Shown: positions 1 through 13,634, numbered from the stretch's first letter. The stretch: DNA of 43,024 nucleotides from Gemmatimonadota bacterium (GCA_031127075.1 JARIFA010000012.1:1-43024), one strand, 5' to 3'. Numbers and translations are program-made. The notes: generated by a model not told the origin, from the sequence alone.

Positions 1-39
1 ACCGGGTCGCGGCGCCTCCGTTGTTTCGGGCACCCCCGC

Positions 40-882
40 TCAGACCGCCGCGAGCTCCCCGCCGCAGCGCTCGCAGTACCACTCGGTCGGGAAGTTCGGG
101 GTGCCGCACCCGTCGCAGCGAAGCGACTTCCCCGAGTCGACCGCCCCCACCGCGTCGGGCCCCTCGGCGAGCGGCTCGATCGGGGCGACGAGCGGGCCGT
201 CCGGCAGCACCAACGCATCGGCCAGCGGGAGTTCCGGCGCGAGCGGCGCTGGCGGCTTCGCGGGCGCGGGCGGGCGGGGCGACGAGGTGACCGACGGCGT
301 GGCCGCGGTGGGCGGGGCGGCGGTGGGAGGGGCGGCGCGGGGTGCGGGCGGCGCCAGCGCCTCCACGCGCACCGGCGCTGGAACGATCGGCCGGACCTGT
401 GGTGGCGGGATCACCGGGAGCTCAGGAATCGGTAGCCCGTCCACTGCCCCGCTCGCCTCCGCCAGCAACGCCCGGCGATGCTCGAGCGCCGCGAGGCGCG
501 CATCCCGCTCTCCCTCGACGGCGCTGATCGATGCGTTCAGCGCGGCAAGCTTTTTCGCCCACGATCGAGGATCATACTCCCCGACCGCGGCCCGGAGTTC
601 CCCCTCGGCCCGCTCTTCGGTAATCGTCGCGAGCCGCCCCTCGACTTCCGCGACGGCCGCCTCATCCTCGGCGAGCCCGTCGGCGAGCGCCGCCGCCTCG
701 TCGAGCGCGCGGCGGCGGAGGTCGGCGAGGCGGGCGCCGTACTCCTCGTGGAGCCGTGCGTAAAGATGCGCCGGCGTGCTCTCGCGCCGTTCCTCGAGCC
801 GCTGGAGGTAGCCCTCGTGCCGGCGCTTGTCGGCGAGTAATGCGTCGAGGGCTTCCGCCCGAGAGGCCTCAGACGACCCCAC
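40..882 (-). CDS. Coiled-coil / proline-rich / zinc-ribbon protein of unknown function
   Basis: I do not recognise this 280-residue protein as a named family. Its N-terminal half (about residues 10-145) is rich in Glu, Arg, Ala and Leu and looks like long coiled-coil helices. Residues about 150-235 are a Pro/Ala-rich linker. The C-terminus (from about 253) is a four-cysteine zinc ribbon of the CDGC...CERC type. The start is GTG at 882; a GGAGGT ribosome site lies five bases upstream, which decides it over the out-of-frame ATG at 895. It begins 33 bases after pyrC and is probably the last gene of the pyr operon. The 39 bases between its stop and the window edge hold nothing I can name. A scaffold or nucleic-acid-binding role is possible but unproven. 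Confidence 0.8.
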   Translation of the reverse strand: MGSSEASRAEALDALLADKRRHEGYLQRLEERRESTPAHLYARLHEEYGARLADLRRRALDEAAALADGLAEDEAAVAEVEGRLATITEERAEGELRAAVGEYDPRSWAKKLAALNASISAVEGERDARLAALEHRRALLAEASGAVDGLPIPELPVIPPPQVRPIVPAPVRVEALAPPAPRAAPPTAAPPTAATPSVTSSPRPPAPAKPPAPLAPELPLADALVLPDGPLVAPIEPLAEGPDAVGAVDSGKSLRCDGCGTPNFPTEWYCERCGGELAAV

Positions 883-915
883 AGCGGACCTCCATCGCGC
901 GCGCCGTCCGCTGCG

Positions 916-2205
916 TCATCCGTCGAGGGTGTGGACCACACGCCCGCCGACAATCGTGCTGGTCGCGCGCCCGCGCAGCGTCTGGCCGCCGTAGGGGGTG
1001 TTGCGCCCCTTCGACTTGAACGCCGCCGGATCGACGACCCAGGCGCGCGTGGGATCGAAGACCGTGACGTCGGCGAGCCCCCCCGCGGCGAGCGTGCCGC
1101 CGGGGAGGTGGAAGACCTTCGCCGGCAGGCAGCTCATCCGATCCACGAGCTGCGGGATCGTGAGCACGCCGCGGTCGACGAGCCAGGTGATGTTGACGCC
1201 GAGCGCGGTCTCAAGACCGACGATGCCATTGGGCGCGTCCGCGAACTCGCGCTCCTTCTCGTCGTAGTGGTGCGGCGCGTGGTCGGTCACGAGCAGGTCG
1301 ATGGTCCCGTCCTTCAGTCCCTGCTGGAGCGCCTCGACGTCGCGCGCCGTCCGCAGCGGCGGGTTCATCTTCGCGTTGGTGTTGTACCCCTCGACCGCCT
1401 CGTGGGTGAGCGAGATGTGATGACTGCACACCTCCGCGGTGACGCGGACGCCCTGATCCTTGCCCCAGCGCACGAGATCGACGGAGCCTTTGGTGCTCAG
1501 ATGGCAGAGGTGGATGTGCCCGCCGGTGAGCTTGGCGAGGAGGATGCAGCGAATGACGTCGATCTCCTCCGCCTCGGCGGGGATCCCCTTGAGGCCGAGG
1601 CGCGCGGAGACCGTACCCTCGTGCATCGCGCCGCCGTGGGCGAGCGCCATCACCTCGCAGTGCTCGACGACGGGGATCCCGAAGGTGTGCGCATACTCGA
1701 GCGCGGTGCGCATGATGTGCGCGTTCTCGACGGGCTTGCCGTCGTCGCTGACCGCGACCGCACCCGCCGCGACCATCTCCCCGAACTCGGCCAGGGTCTC
1801 CCCCATCTGACCGACGGTGATGGCGCCGTATGGGTAGACACGGGCGAAGCCCGCGGCCTCGCCCTGTCGCTTCACGAAACCGACGGTCGCCTGATTGTCG
1901 GTCACCGGCCGGGTGTTCGGCATCGCGGCGACGGCGGTGAAGCCGCCCGCGACCGCGGCATGGGCGCCGGTCGCGACGGTCTCGACGTCCTCCCGTCCCG
2001 GCTCGCGGAGATGGACGTGCACATCGATGAGGCCCGGCGCGACGACCTGCCCCGCGCAGTCGATCCGCCGGGCCCCATCTGGGCCCGCGATGGTGCCGCC
2101 GACGGCGGCGATCTTCCCATCGACGAGGAGGAGGTCGCCGACGGCGTCGAGACCCTGGGAGGGGTCGACGAGACGACCCCCGGTGAGGAGGAGCGGAGCG
2201 GTCAT
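916..2205 (-). CDS. pyrC: Dihydroorotase
   Basis: Catalyses the reversible cyclisation of carbamoyl-aspartate to dihydroorotate, the third step of pyrimidine synthesis in the cytosol. The 429-residue product is an amidohydrolase of the longer (type I) dihydroorotase group. The metal-binding HVH lies at residues 63-65 within [10 protein letters not shown]. Further on come the histidines of VEHCEVMAL and the catalytic segment [12 protein letters not shown]. At the position where other dihydroorotases carry a carboxylated lysine, the segment VSDDGKPVE suggests an aspartate ligand, as known for type I enzymes. The ATG at 2205 overlaps the pyrB stop as ATGA, so the two genes are translationally coupled. 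The frame stays open far upstream, but that stretch is antisense-like and has no family homology. Confidence 0.97.
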   Translation of the reverse strand: MTAPLLLTGGRLVDPSQGLDAVGDLLLVDGKIAAVGGTIAGPDGARRIDCAGQVVAPGLIDVHVHLREPGREDVETVATGAHAAVAGGFTAVAAMPNTRPVTDNQATVGFVKRQGEAAGFARVYPYGAITVGQMGETLAEFGEMVAAGAVAVSDDGKPVENAHIMRTALEYAHTFGIPVVEHCEVMALAHGGAMHEGTVSARLGLKGIPAEAEEIDVIRCILLAKLTGGHIHLCHLSTKGSVDLVRWGKDQGVRVTAEVCSHHISLTHEAVEGYNTNAKMNPPLRTARDVEALQQGLKDGTIDLLVTDHAPHHYDEKEREFADAPNGIVGLETALGVNITWLVDRGVLTIPQLVDRMSCLPAKVFHLPGGTLAAGGLADVTVFDPTRAWVVDPAAFKSKGRNTPYGGQTLRGRATSTIVGGRVVHTLDG

Positions 2206-3158
2206 ACGGAGTCGGCCTTGGCGGCGTCGGCGAGAGCCGGCGCGTTGCCGGCGAGGAGGTAGAGCACGGCCATCCGCACGGCGACGCCGTTGGTGACCTG
2301 CTCGAGGATGACACTGTGCGGGCCATCGGCGACGTCGGAATCGATCTCGACGCCGCGGTTCATTGGGCCCGGATGGAGGATCAAGAGGTCCTTCGGCGCC
2401 CGCTCGAGGCGGGCGCGCGTGACACCGAAGATCCGGTTGTACTCGCGGAGCGAGGGGATGTAGCCCCGTTCCATCCGCTCCAGCTGCAGGCGGAGCACGT
2501 TCAGCGCATCCGCCCACTCGATGGCCTGCTCGATGCGATCGAAGACGTCGACGCCGAGCTCGGTGATGGCGCCGGGGAGGAGGGAGCGCGGCCCGCAGAC
2601 TGCGACCTGCGCCCCGAGGGCCTTGAGGCCCCAGATGTTCGAGCGCGCCACGCGCGAGTGCAGCACGTCGCCGCAGATGCAGATCCGCTTCCCCTCGAGC
2701 GATCCGAGGTGACTGCGCAGTGTGAGCAGATCGAGCAGCCCCTGCGTGGGGTGCTCGTGTGTGCCATCCCCCGCGTTGATGACGTTCGACTCGATCCGAT
2801 CGGCGAGGAAGCGCGGCGCCCCGGAGGCCGGGTGGCGGATGACGACCATGTCGATCTTCATCGCCTCGAGATTCCGCGCCGTGTCGACGAGGGTCTCCCC
2901 CTTGGAGACGCTCGACGCGGCGATCGCGACGTTCACCGTGTCCGCCGACATGCGCTTCTCGGCGAACTCGAACGAGATGCGGGTCCGGGTGGAGGGCTCG
3001 AAGAAGAGGTTCACCACCGTCATCCCACGGAGCGTCGGGACCTTCTTGATCGCCCGTTCGGAGATCGCCTTCAGCGGATCGGCGACATCGAGGATCGTGG
3101 TGATCTGCTCGCGGGTGAGCCCCTCGAGTCCGATGAGATCCTTCCCGAGGAGACTCAT
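2202..3158 (-). CDS. pyrB: Aspartate carbamoyltransferase, catalytic chain
   Basis: Transfers the carbamoyl group from carbamoyl phosphate to aspartate, the committed step of pyrimidine synthesis. The 318 residues match the usual catalytic-chain length. The carbamoyl-phosphate loop [11 protein letters not shown] is at about residues 54-64, [11 protein letters not shown] lies in the middle, and the aspartate-domain motif [11 protein letters not shown] is near the C-terminus. No pyrI regulatory chain is adjacent, so the enzyme may be an unregulated trimer or may associate with the neighbouring dihydroorotase as in some type I systems (inference). The start overlaps the pyrR stop and the stop overlaps the pyrC start, both as ATGA. 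Confidence 0.97.
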   Translation of the reverse strand: MSLLGKDLIGLEGLTREQITTILDVADPLKAISERAIKKVPTLRGMTVVNLFFEPSTRTRISFEFAEKRMSADTVNVAIAASSVSKGETLVDTARNLEAMKIDMVVIRHPASGAPRFLADRIESNVINAGDGTHEHPTQGLLDLLTLRSHLGSLEGKRICICGDVLHSRVARSNIWGLKALGAQVAVCGPRSLLPGAITELGVDVFDRIEQAIEWADALNVLRLQLERMERGYIPSLREYNRIFGVTRARLERAPKDLLILHPGPMNRGVEIDSDVADGPHSVILEQVTNGVAVRMAVLYLLAGNAPALADAAKADSV

Positions 3159-3700
3159 GTCGCCCCCCGGGAGACGACCACCTCGTCGCGTCCATCGAGG
3201 GTCGGGACGAAGACGTCGACCCGGTCACGCGGGGCGACGTCGACGACCTTCCCGACGACGTCCGGCTGGATCGGGAGCTCCCGCCCGCCCCGATCGACGA
3301 GGACGGCCAGCATGATGCGGGCGGGGCGTCCGAAATCGGCGAGCTCGTCGAGGGCCGCGCGAATCGTCCGACCGGTGAAGAGGACGTCGTCGACGATCAC
3401 CACCGTCCGGCCGTCGATGCCGACCGGGAGGTGTGTGCGGCCGACGACCGGGCGCGGCCCGACGGTCTGGAGGTCGTCGCGGTACAAGGTGATATCGAGG
3501 GCACCGCGGGGGACGACGGAGCCGTCACGGTCTCGCATCACGTCGGCGAGGCGGTCGGCGATCTCGACCCCACGGCGCTGGATGCCGACCAGGACGACGC
3601 CGTCGGGGCCGTCGGTGCGCTCGAGGATCTCATCCGCCATGCGGGAGATCGTCCGGGCGACGGCGCGCGCGCTGAGGACCACGGCGGAGGCGTCTGTCAT
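3155..3700 (-). CDS. pyrR: PyrR: pyrimidine operon regulator / uracil phosphoribosyltransferase
   Basis: A 181-residue phosphoribosyltransferase-fold protein with the PRPP-binding signature [12 protein letters not shown] at residues 101-112. PyrR proteins bind a stem-loop in pyr mRNA in response to UMP, and many also convert uracil plus PRPP to UMP. It is the first gene of the pyrR-pyrB-pyrC cluster, the classic arrangement for autoregulation. No strong Shine-Dalgarno sequence precedes the ATG at 3700. The only obvious leader structure is the long hairpin at 3731-3770, which may be its target or may simply end the tRNA transcript. A weak -10-like CATATT (plus-strand 3712-3717) would give an almost leaderless message. 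Confidence 0.95.
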   Translation of the reverse strand: MTDASAVVLSARAVARTISRMADEILERTDGPDGVVLVGIQRRGVEIADRLADVMRDRDGSVVPRGALDITLYRDDLQTVGPRPVVGRTHLPVGIDGRTVVIVDDVLFTGRTIRAALDELADFGRPARIMLAVLVDRGGRELPIQPDVVGKVVDVAPRDRVDVFVPTLDGRDEVVVSRGAT

Positions 3701-3730
3701 TCCGGAGAGGGAATATGGCCCGCTGAACGG

Positions 3731-3770
3731 CCGAACGGCAGGGCCCGCTCACGCGGACCCTGCCGTTCCG
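3731..3770 (-). promoter_or_regulatory. Long GNRA-capped hairpin between tRNA-Ser(GGA) and pyrR
   Basis: Bases 3731-3748 and 3753-3770 form an 18-base stem with one G-U pair and one mismatch. On the minus strand the loop reads GTGA, a GNRA tetraloop closed by C-G. It begins directly after the tRNA 3' end (3772) and lies 30 bases before pyrR. No T-tract follows, so it is not a classical intrinsic terminator. It could protect or end the tRNA transcript. It could also be a PyrR-responsive leader: the loop side reads GTCCGCGTGAGC, which only partly resembles the known PyrR binding loop. Confidence 0.55.
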
Positions 3771-3771
3771 A

Positions 3772-3858
3772 CGGACAGGGCGGGATTCGAACCCGCGAAT
3801 GGCTTTCACCATTACACGCTTTCCAGGCGTGCGCCTTCAACCGCTCGGCCACCTGTCC
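3772..3858 (-). tRNA. tRNA-Ser, anticodon GGA
   Basis: The minus strand folds as a class II tRNA of 87 bases including the discriminator G. The acceptor stem is GGACAGG/CCTGTCC, the D-arm contains GGCCGAGCGGTTGAA, and the anticodon loop CTGGAAA is closed by CACGC/GCGTG. A long variable arm (TAATGGTGAAAGCCATT region) and a GGTTCGAATC T-loop follow. The anticodon GGA reads UCU and UCC serine codons. CCA is not encoded. I see no separate promoter before it, so it may be co-transcribed with the tRNA-Ser(CGA) 84 bases upstream. Confidence 0.97.
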
Positions 3859-3893
3859 CTGCGTGACCCCCTCGACACCTCGGGGCCCGATAC

Positions 3894-3937
3894 ACGAGCC
3901 GGCGCACCGGAGACGAGGCTCCGGCGCGCCGGCTCGT
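3894..3937 (-). other. 19-bp hairpin between the two serine tRNAs
   Basis: Bases 3894-3912 and 3919-3937 are inverted repeats of 19 bases with one G-U pair and a six-base loop. The hairpin starts six bases after the 3' end of tRNA-Ser(CGA). There is no U-tract on either side. It may be a processing or 3'-end stabilising structure, or an unconventional terminator. Confidence 0.6.
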
Positions 3938-3942
3938 GCGAG

Positions 3943-4029
3943 CGGACAGAGTGAGATTCGAACTCACGATACCGTTGCCGGTATGCCGGTTTTCGAGACC
4001 GGTGCCTTCAACCACTCGGCCATCTGTCC
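3943..4029 (-). tRNA. tRNA-Ser, anticodon CGA
   Basis: A second class II serine tRNA of 87 bases including the discriminator G. The acceptor stem is GGACAGA/TCTGTCC, the D-arm contains GGCCGAGTGGTTGAA, and the anticodon loop CTCGAAA is closed by CCGGT/ACCGG. A long variable arm (CATACCGGCAACGGTATCG) and a GAGTTCGAATCTC T-arm follow. It reads UCG, an expected frequent codon at this GC content. CCA is not encoded. A strong promoter-like pair lies at 4039-4068. Confidence 0.97.
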
Positions 4030-4038
4030 AGACGGGGG

Positions 4039-4068
4039 AAGTTACCACGGGCGCCGAGGGAGGGTCAA
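4039..4068 (-). promoter_or_regulatory. Sigma-70-type promoter of the serine tRNA genes
   Basis: On the minus strand there is a -35 TTGACC (plus 4063-4068), an 18-base spacer and a -10 TAACTT (plus 4039-4044). The predicted start is about 4031-4033, a few bases before the mature 5' end at 4029. Placement and sequence both fit a stable-RNA promoter. Confidence 0.75.
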
Positions 4069-4119
4069 CGCCCGAAGGCCGGTCGGGAACGTCATTCCTC
4101 TGCCCCGGGTTCTGATGGC

Positions 4120-8901
<4,782 letters not shown>

Positions 8902-8945
8902 AGACGTCCTCCGGACGAGTGAGCGGTCGGGCGAGCAGGTCGGAC

Positions 8946-8959
8946 GGAGGCGCGCCTCC
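8946..8959. repeat. Perfect 14-base palindrome in the clpB leader
   Basis: GGAGGCGCGCCTCC lies 45-58 bases upstream of the clpB ATG. It could be an operator or an RNA hairpin. I could not find convincing -35/-10 elements around it, and it does not resemble CIRCE. In such GC-rich DNA a chance origin is possible. Confidence 0.4.
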
Positions 8960-9009
8960 ACCCGTCGATACCCCTCGCCGGCGCAAATCCCCTGCCAGTC
9001 GCCCTCAGC

Positions 9010-9058
9010 CGAATCGGCGGGACCGCGCGACGCGATGGCACCCCGTCCTGCCGATTCG
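9010..9058 (-). terminator. Terminator-like hairpin after selB
   Basis: Bases 9010-9023 and 9045-9058 are inverted repeats of 14 bases with one G-U pair and a 21-base GC-rich loop. The structure begins nine bases after the selB stop and separates it from clpB. As at the tRNA genes there is no T-tract, so it is terminator-like by position and stability only. Confidence 0.5.
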
Positions 9059-9066
9059 CCCCGGCG

Positions 9067-10923
9067 TCAGGGTTCCGCCGGCACCTCGCGGAAGACCCGC
9101 CCCTCCCCCTCGCGTCGCGAGATGCCGCGCCGATCGCACCACTCGAGGAACGGGATGAGCCACTTCCGGGTGATGCCGAGGGGTTCGCGGAGCTCGGACG
9201 GGGCGTAGCGCACCCCGGGACGCACGTGCCCCGCGAGGCGCGCGAGGAGGTCGCGGACGGCCACGCGGCTGAACCACCAGTCCATCGCGATCGCGACGAT
9301 CGCGCGCTCCTGTTCCAACTGCTTGAGGATGGGGATGACGTCCTTGCCGAATTCCGTGATGAGCTCCGTCCGTGACGGCGGCGCGATGCCGGCGGCATCG
9401 AGGCGGGCGCGTACGTCATCGCGCCGCGACCGCACGCCGGCATCCTCGGCGGGACGATGCGTCGGCCGGCGCAGCCAAGGGCCTTCCCCGACCAACACCC
9501 CCGCGCGCACGGCACGGCGGATCACCTCGTCGGCGACCCCGGGCGCGACCCGCAACGCCGCCCGCGCCGTCTGCCGATCGCACCCTGGCGCGAGCGGATT
9601 CGCCACGTGCGCCGCATCGACGACGCCGAGGAGCCGCTCGCGCGCCACCTCGAGCTGCTCCGCGCGCAGCAGCCGACCGTCGAGTTCGACCACCCGTTCG
9701 AGCGCGCGGACGAGGCGCTGCACCTCGGCCGTGCGCCGGCCGAGCCGTTGCGGGAGTGGCGCGAGTGCGAGCCCGGTCGCCCCCGCGTCATCAAGCATCC
9801 ACCCGAGCCGGTCGGCATCGTCGGCCCCGGCGTGCGGCCAGGGGCGCGCGCGCGCTGCGGTCGGCAGCGGATCGGTGACGCACCCACCGCCCAGCGTGCC
9901 GATCCGGGCACCGCCGCGGAGGACGAAGCGATCCCCGGCCCGGAGGACAACAGGCGCATCGAGGACGATCCGAACGGCGCGCGGTTCGCCTCCGACGAGC
10001 GGCCCGCCGAGCGCGATGCAACGGGCGCCGACATCGGCGGTCCCGACATGGAAGCGGAGGCGGTGGCGCGGGCCGACCGGCTCCGCGCCCTGCAGGAGCG
10101 TGACGTCAGCGCGCAGCACGCGCGTCGCGTCCCACGGTTCGTCCGAACGCACGAGGACGGCATCGAGGGGCACGTCGTCCCGCGCGAGCCCCACGAGGGC
10201 GAGGGCGACGCGAGCCCCGCCGCGCGCCTCCTCCACCGCGGCCCCATGCATCTCGATGGAGCGCACCCGTGCCTCTCGTCCGATGGGGAGAAGGCGCACC
10301 GTGGCCTCGCGCACAAGGCGGCCGCTCCACGCGGTGCCCGTCACGACGGTGCCCGCCCCTCGGACGGAGAAGACGCGATCGACGGGGAGGCGCCAGGGAT
10401 CGGCGTCGGTGCGCCCGGGGACGGCGCGCGCCGCGCGGGTGAGTGCACCACGGAGGGCGTCGATCCCGACACCCGTGGTGCTCGAGACCTCGCAACACTC
10501 GGCCTCGGCATACGGGGTGGGGGCGAGGAGCGCGCGCACCTCCGCGCCCGCCGCCACCGCGCGGGGCTCATCGACGAGATCGCGCTTGGTGAGCGCGACG
10601 ACGAGACGTGGCACGGCCAGCAACCGGACGATCTCCAGATGCTCCCGTGTCTGCGGCTTCACCCCTTCGTCGGCGGCGACGACGAGGAGCGCCACATCGA
10701 TGCCGCTGGCGCCCGCGAGCATCGTGCGGACGAAGGCTTCATGCCCGGGGACGTCGACGACGCCGATCGGCGGGAGGCCGTCGAGCATCAGCGGCGCGAA
10801 GCCGAGCGCGATGGTGATCCCGCGGCGTCGCTCCTCCGGCAGTCGGTCGGTCTCGACACCCGTCAGCGCGCGCACGAGCGCGGTCTTCCCGTGATCGATG
10901 TGCCCCGCGGTCCCGAGGATCAC
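9067..10923 (-). CDS. selB: Selenocysteine-specific elongation factor SelB
   Basis: Delivers selenocysteyl-tRNA to ribosomes at UGA codons marked by a SECIS element. The 618-residue protein opens with the EF-Tu-like GTPase G1 loop GTAGHIDHGKT, then RRRGITIALGFA, DVPGHE and the G4-like LTKRDLVD. Two beta-barrel domains follow, with the FSVRGAGTVVTGT motif typical of SelB. The rest, from about residue 350, is the SelB-specific winged-helix region that binds SECIS RNA. The start is taken as GTG 10923: GGAGGA lies just upstream and the codon overlaps the recO stop as GTGA. A GTG six codons earlier is less likely. No selA, selD, selenocysteine tRNA or obvious selenoprotein is in the window. Confidence 0.95.
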   Translation of the reverse strand: MILGTAGHIDHGKTALVRALTGVETDRLPEERRRGITIALGFAPLMLDGLPPIGVVDVPGHEAFVRTMLAGASGIDVALLVVAADEGVKPQTREHLEIVRLLAVPRLVVALTKRDLVDEPRAVAAGAEVRALLAPTPYAEAECCEVSSTTGVGIDALRGALTRAARAVPGRTDADPWRLPVDRVFSVRGAGTVVTGTAWSGRLVREATVRLLPIGREARVRSIEMHGAAVEEARGGARVALALVGLARDDVPLDAVLVRSDEPWDATRVLRADVTLLQGAEPVGPRHRLRFHVGTADVGARCIALGGPLVGGEPRAVRIVLDAPVVLRAGDRFVLRGGARIGTLGGGCVTDPLPTAARARPWPHAGADDADRLGWMLDDAGATGLALAPLPQRLGRRTAEVQRLVRALERVVELDGRLLRAEQLEVARERLLGVVDAAHVANPLAPGCDRQTARAALRVAPGVADEVIRRAVRAGVLVGEGPWLRRPTHRPAEDAGVRSRRDDVRARLDAAGIAPPSRTELITEFGKDVIPILKQLEQERAIVAIAMDWWFSRVAVRDLLARLAGHVRPGVRYAPSELREPLGITRKWLIPFLEWCDRRGISRREGEGRVFREVPAEP

Positions 10924-11666
10924 CGATCCTCCGTCTCCCACGCCCGCCAGGCGCGGAGCGGGGCGCGGTCCGCGAGATGTTCCTCGACGAACTCACGCAG
11001 GAGTCGCCGATGAGCGCGTCGGACGGGCCCCTCCTCCAGGACGACGGCCGCTCCGCTCGCCCACGCGACGAGGGCCGCTCGCGCCTCTGACGGGATGAGC
11101 CGAGCCCCTGGCGCGAGGGCGGCGCAGAGGCGGCAGAGCGCCCCGCCCGCTCGTGGCGCGAAGCGCGCCGGCTCGAGCGGATCCAGCGCGCCGTCGCACG
11201 ACGCGCAGTGCGTCAGCGTCGGGGCCACCCCCACGGCCGCCACGAGCCGCCACGCGGCGCCGAGGGTCTCCGCGCAGACCGTCGGGTCGCCGGCGGTCGC
11301 GATGGCCTCGAAACCCTCCGTCAGCGCGGCGAAGACGGCGCCACCCGGATCCTCGGGGCCGACCCGGAGCCCGAGCTCGCCGAGGGCGCTCGCGGCCCGG
11401 AAGCGGACGAGCGACTCGCCGAGACCGGGGCGTGCCCGGCCCACGTCGAAGGCGTGGAGCGTATGCAGGTCACCCGTGGGATGGAGCGCGAGATGCGCCA
11501 CGCCACTACTGAAGAGGTCGAGCCCGGAGCCGAACCGGTTCTTCGGCCGCCGGGCGCCGCGCGCGACCGCGCTCACGACACCGGCCTCCCGCGTCGCTAA
11601 TCGCACGATGCGCGAGGTCTCCCGGTAGTCGAAGGCGTGGAGGACGAGGGCGTCGGTGAGGAGCAC
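10920..11666 (-). CDS. recO: DNA repair protein RecO
   Basis: Helps RecR load RecA at SSB-coated gaps (RecFOR pathway). The 248-residue protein has the N-terminal OB-fold start DALVLHAFDYRETSRIV and GARRPKNRFGSGLDLF. It has a helical C-terminal part with a four-cysteine zinc site, CASC...CRLC, at about residues 153-182. The start is GTG 11666 behind AGAGG. The gene lies 33 bases after the TonB receptor and shares a GTGA junction with selB, so recO and selB probably ride on the B12-controlled transcript. That is an unusual context for a repair gene. Confidence 0.95.
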   Translation of the reverse strand: MLLTDALVLHAFDYRETSRIVRLATREAGVVSAVARGARRPKNRFGSGLDLFSSGVAHLALHPTGDLHTLHAFDVGRARPGLGESLVRFRAASALGELGLRVGPEDPGGAVFAALTEGFEAIATAGDPTVCAETLGAAWRLVAAVGVAPTLTHCASCDGALDPLEPARFAPRAGGALCRLCAALAPGARLIPSEARAALVAWASGAAVVLEEGPVRRAHRRLLREFVEEHLADRAPLRAWRAWETEDR

Positions 11667-11699
11667 GCCTCTAAGCTACTCCAGCCCGCCCGCGGAGCC

Positions 11700-13634
11700 T
11701 TACCGTGTGCCGCGCACCCCGAGGTACCAGGTGCGCCCCGGCGACGCGAAGCCGCGGATCATCTCGTACCGCGCATCCAACGCGTTGTCGGCCCGCGCGA
11801 CGAGGTGCCAATCCCGCGTGAAGGGCACGGGGAGATCGAGGCCGAGGTCGACCGTGGTGACGGCATCGAGCGTGACCGCGGTGGCCGAATAGTCCTCCGC
11901 GAATTCGCGGTCCTCCCGCCGACCGATGTAGGTGGCCCCGAACGAGAGGACGGCGCCGGCCACGATCGACCGGCTGAGCGACACGCTCCCACCGTGCTCG
12001 GGCCGGCGGATCAGTCGGCCGCCCGTGACGAAGTTCGCCGCATCACCCGTCTCGAACCCCGAATCGGTGACCCGCGTGTCGGTCCAGGTGTACTGCGCGG
12101 TCCCGCGGAATCCGAACAGCGTCGGCAGGGTCGTCTCGACCTCGACGCCGCCCGCATTCGCCGCGGCGACATTGAAATAGTTCGGCGCCCCCTCTGCCGG
12201 CGGGAGATAGGTGTACTGGATCATGTCACGGAAGCGCTGCTGGAACGCGGTCAGTCGTACGAGCGCTCCCCCGACGACCGTCTCCACCCCGAGCTCGGCC
12301 GACGCCGTGCGCTCGGGTCGCAGCGCCAGGTTCCCGATGACATACCCGGTCGCGAAGTTCTCGTAGAAACTCGGCGCCTTGAAGGCGTTCCCGACTGACG
12401 CCCGCACCCGCATCGTCGAGGCGAGTCGCCACGCCGCGCCCGCCCGCATCGTGCGGAAGGTGCCGAAGGCACTGTTCTCGTCGAGACGACCACCCACCTG
12501 CACGCTCAGCGGCCCGCGCTCATCCACCACCTGCAGGTAGAGCGCGCGGTTCTCCCGCGCGGCACGGAAACTCGAGGCGTACTCGGCCTCGGCGCTCACC
12601 GAACGATCGCGGCTGCGCTCGGTGTCGCGCGAGAACTCCCCACCGAGGGTGACCGCGCCCTGCGCACCGGTGCGGAGCGTGGTGCGCAGCTCCGCCAGGC
12701 GGCGCACGACGGTGCCGCGTGCATAATAGCCATAGAAACCGAGCGTATCTCCGGGGCCGTCCGGTCCGTCGTTGGTCCGCGGTGACCCCTCGGCGGTCGA
12801 AAGGGCAAGGCGCGTCTCCACACGCGGCGTCCAGCGCACCCCAGCATCGACCCCGGCGAGCAGGCGATGCTCGACGCGCTCGCTGTTCCGATCGTTCAGG
12901 CGTCCGACGACGTCGGTGGGATAGCGGTACGCCGACGTGTTGTAGCGGCCGGTGATCCGCAGGTCGGTGCGCCCACCCCCGCCCGTCGCGAGCGACGCGT
13001 TCAGCCCCTCGTTCCGATAGGCGTTGTTGAACGGGAGGACCCCCGTCGTGAAATGGCGATCCCCCTGTAGCGTCCACGCGACGTCGCCGACGCGGCCATC
13101 CCGCCCGAGCGAGAGCCGCTGGGCGCCGTAGTTCCCCGCGCCGACTTCGACGCTCGTGCGCGGTCCGGTGCTGCGGCGGGTGAAGAGCTGAATGACGCCG
13201 GAGACCGCCTCGGAACCGTACAGGACGCTTGCGGGGCCGCGCACGACCTCGATGCGTTCGATCGCGTCGAGCGTGATGCGCCCGAGGTCGAGGACGCCGC
13301 CCGGCTCGTTGACGGGCACGCCGTCCACGAGCACGCGCACGTAATTCGACTGCCCGCCACGCAGGAAGAGCGCGACCTGCGAGCCCGCACTCTCCGTGCG
13401 CGTCACCGTGAGGCCCGGGACACGCCGCAGCGCATCGGCCACGTGCGTGACCCCCTCCGCGCGCAACGCCGCGCCGTCGAGAACGGTCGCGGTCGCGGTG
13501 GGCGCGATCCGGATCCCGGGGAGGCGCGTCGCGGTCACGACCGCGGCCGGGAGCTGCGTGGTATCACGGGGGGACTGCGCGGAGAGCGGGAGCGACAGCA
13601 GCGTGAGGAACGAGACGAGCGATAGAAAGCGCAT
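11700..13634 (-). CDS. btuB: TonB-dependent outer-membrane receptor, BtuB-like (cobalamin)
   Basis: A 644-residue outer-membrane barrel with a signal peptide ending in LSAQ. The plug domain follows: AAVVTATRLPG as a possible TonB-box region, HVADALRRVPGLTV, and VDGVPVNEPGG...IERIEVVRGPASVLYGSEAVSG. A 22-strand-type barrel with alternating aromatic segments ends in GRTWYLGVRGTR. The substrate is inferred from context: it lies 64 bases after btuD, in an operon led by a cobalamin riboswitch. The start is ATG 13634, chosen because the signal peptide begins there; the frame is open further upstream. No strong ribosome site is visible before it. The name is by context, so another corrinoid is possible. 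Confidence 0.9.
   Translation of the reverse strand: MRFLSLVSFLTLLSLPLSAQSPRDTTQLPAAVVTATRLPGIRIAPTATATVLDGAALRAEGVTHVADALRRVPGLTVTRTESAGSQVALFLRGGQSNYVRVLVDGVPVNEPGGVLDLGRITLDAIERIEVVRGPASVLYGSEAVSGVIQLFTRRSTGPRTSVEVGAGNYGAQRLSLGRDGRVGDVAWTLQGDRHFTTGVLPFNNAYRNEGLNASLATGGGGRTDLRITGRYNTSAYRYPTDVVGRLNDRNSERVEHRLLAGVDAGVRWTPRVETRLALSTAEGSPRTNDGPDGPGDTLGFYGYYARGTVVRRLAELRTTLRTGAQGAVTLGGEFSRDTERSRDRSVSAEAEYASSFRAARENRALYLQVVDERGPLSVQVGGRLDENSAFGTFRTMRAGAAWRLASTMRVRASVGNAFKAPSFYENFATGYVIGNLALRPERTASAELGVETVVGGALVRLTAFQQRFRDMIQYTYLPPAEGAPNYFNVAAANAGGVEVETTLPTLFGFRGTAQYTWTDTRVTDSGFETGDAANFVTGGRLIRRPEHGGSVSLSRSIVAGAVLSFGATYIGRREDREFAEDYSATAVTLDAVTTVDLGLDLPVPFTRDWHLVARADNALDARYEMIRGFASPGRTWYLGVRGTR

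Noticed and set aside
2206-3228. N-terminal extension of dihydroorotase through the pyrB region
   Set aside because: The extension is Arg/Pro-rich noise from another frame of pyrB; the family start is at 2205.
8902-9066. CIRCE or heat-shock sigma promoter before clpB
   Set aside because: No TTAGCACTC/GAGTGCTAA pair and no convincing -35/-10 of either type.
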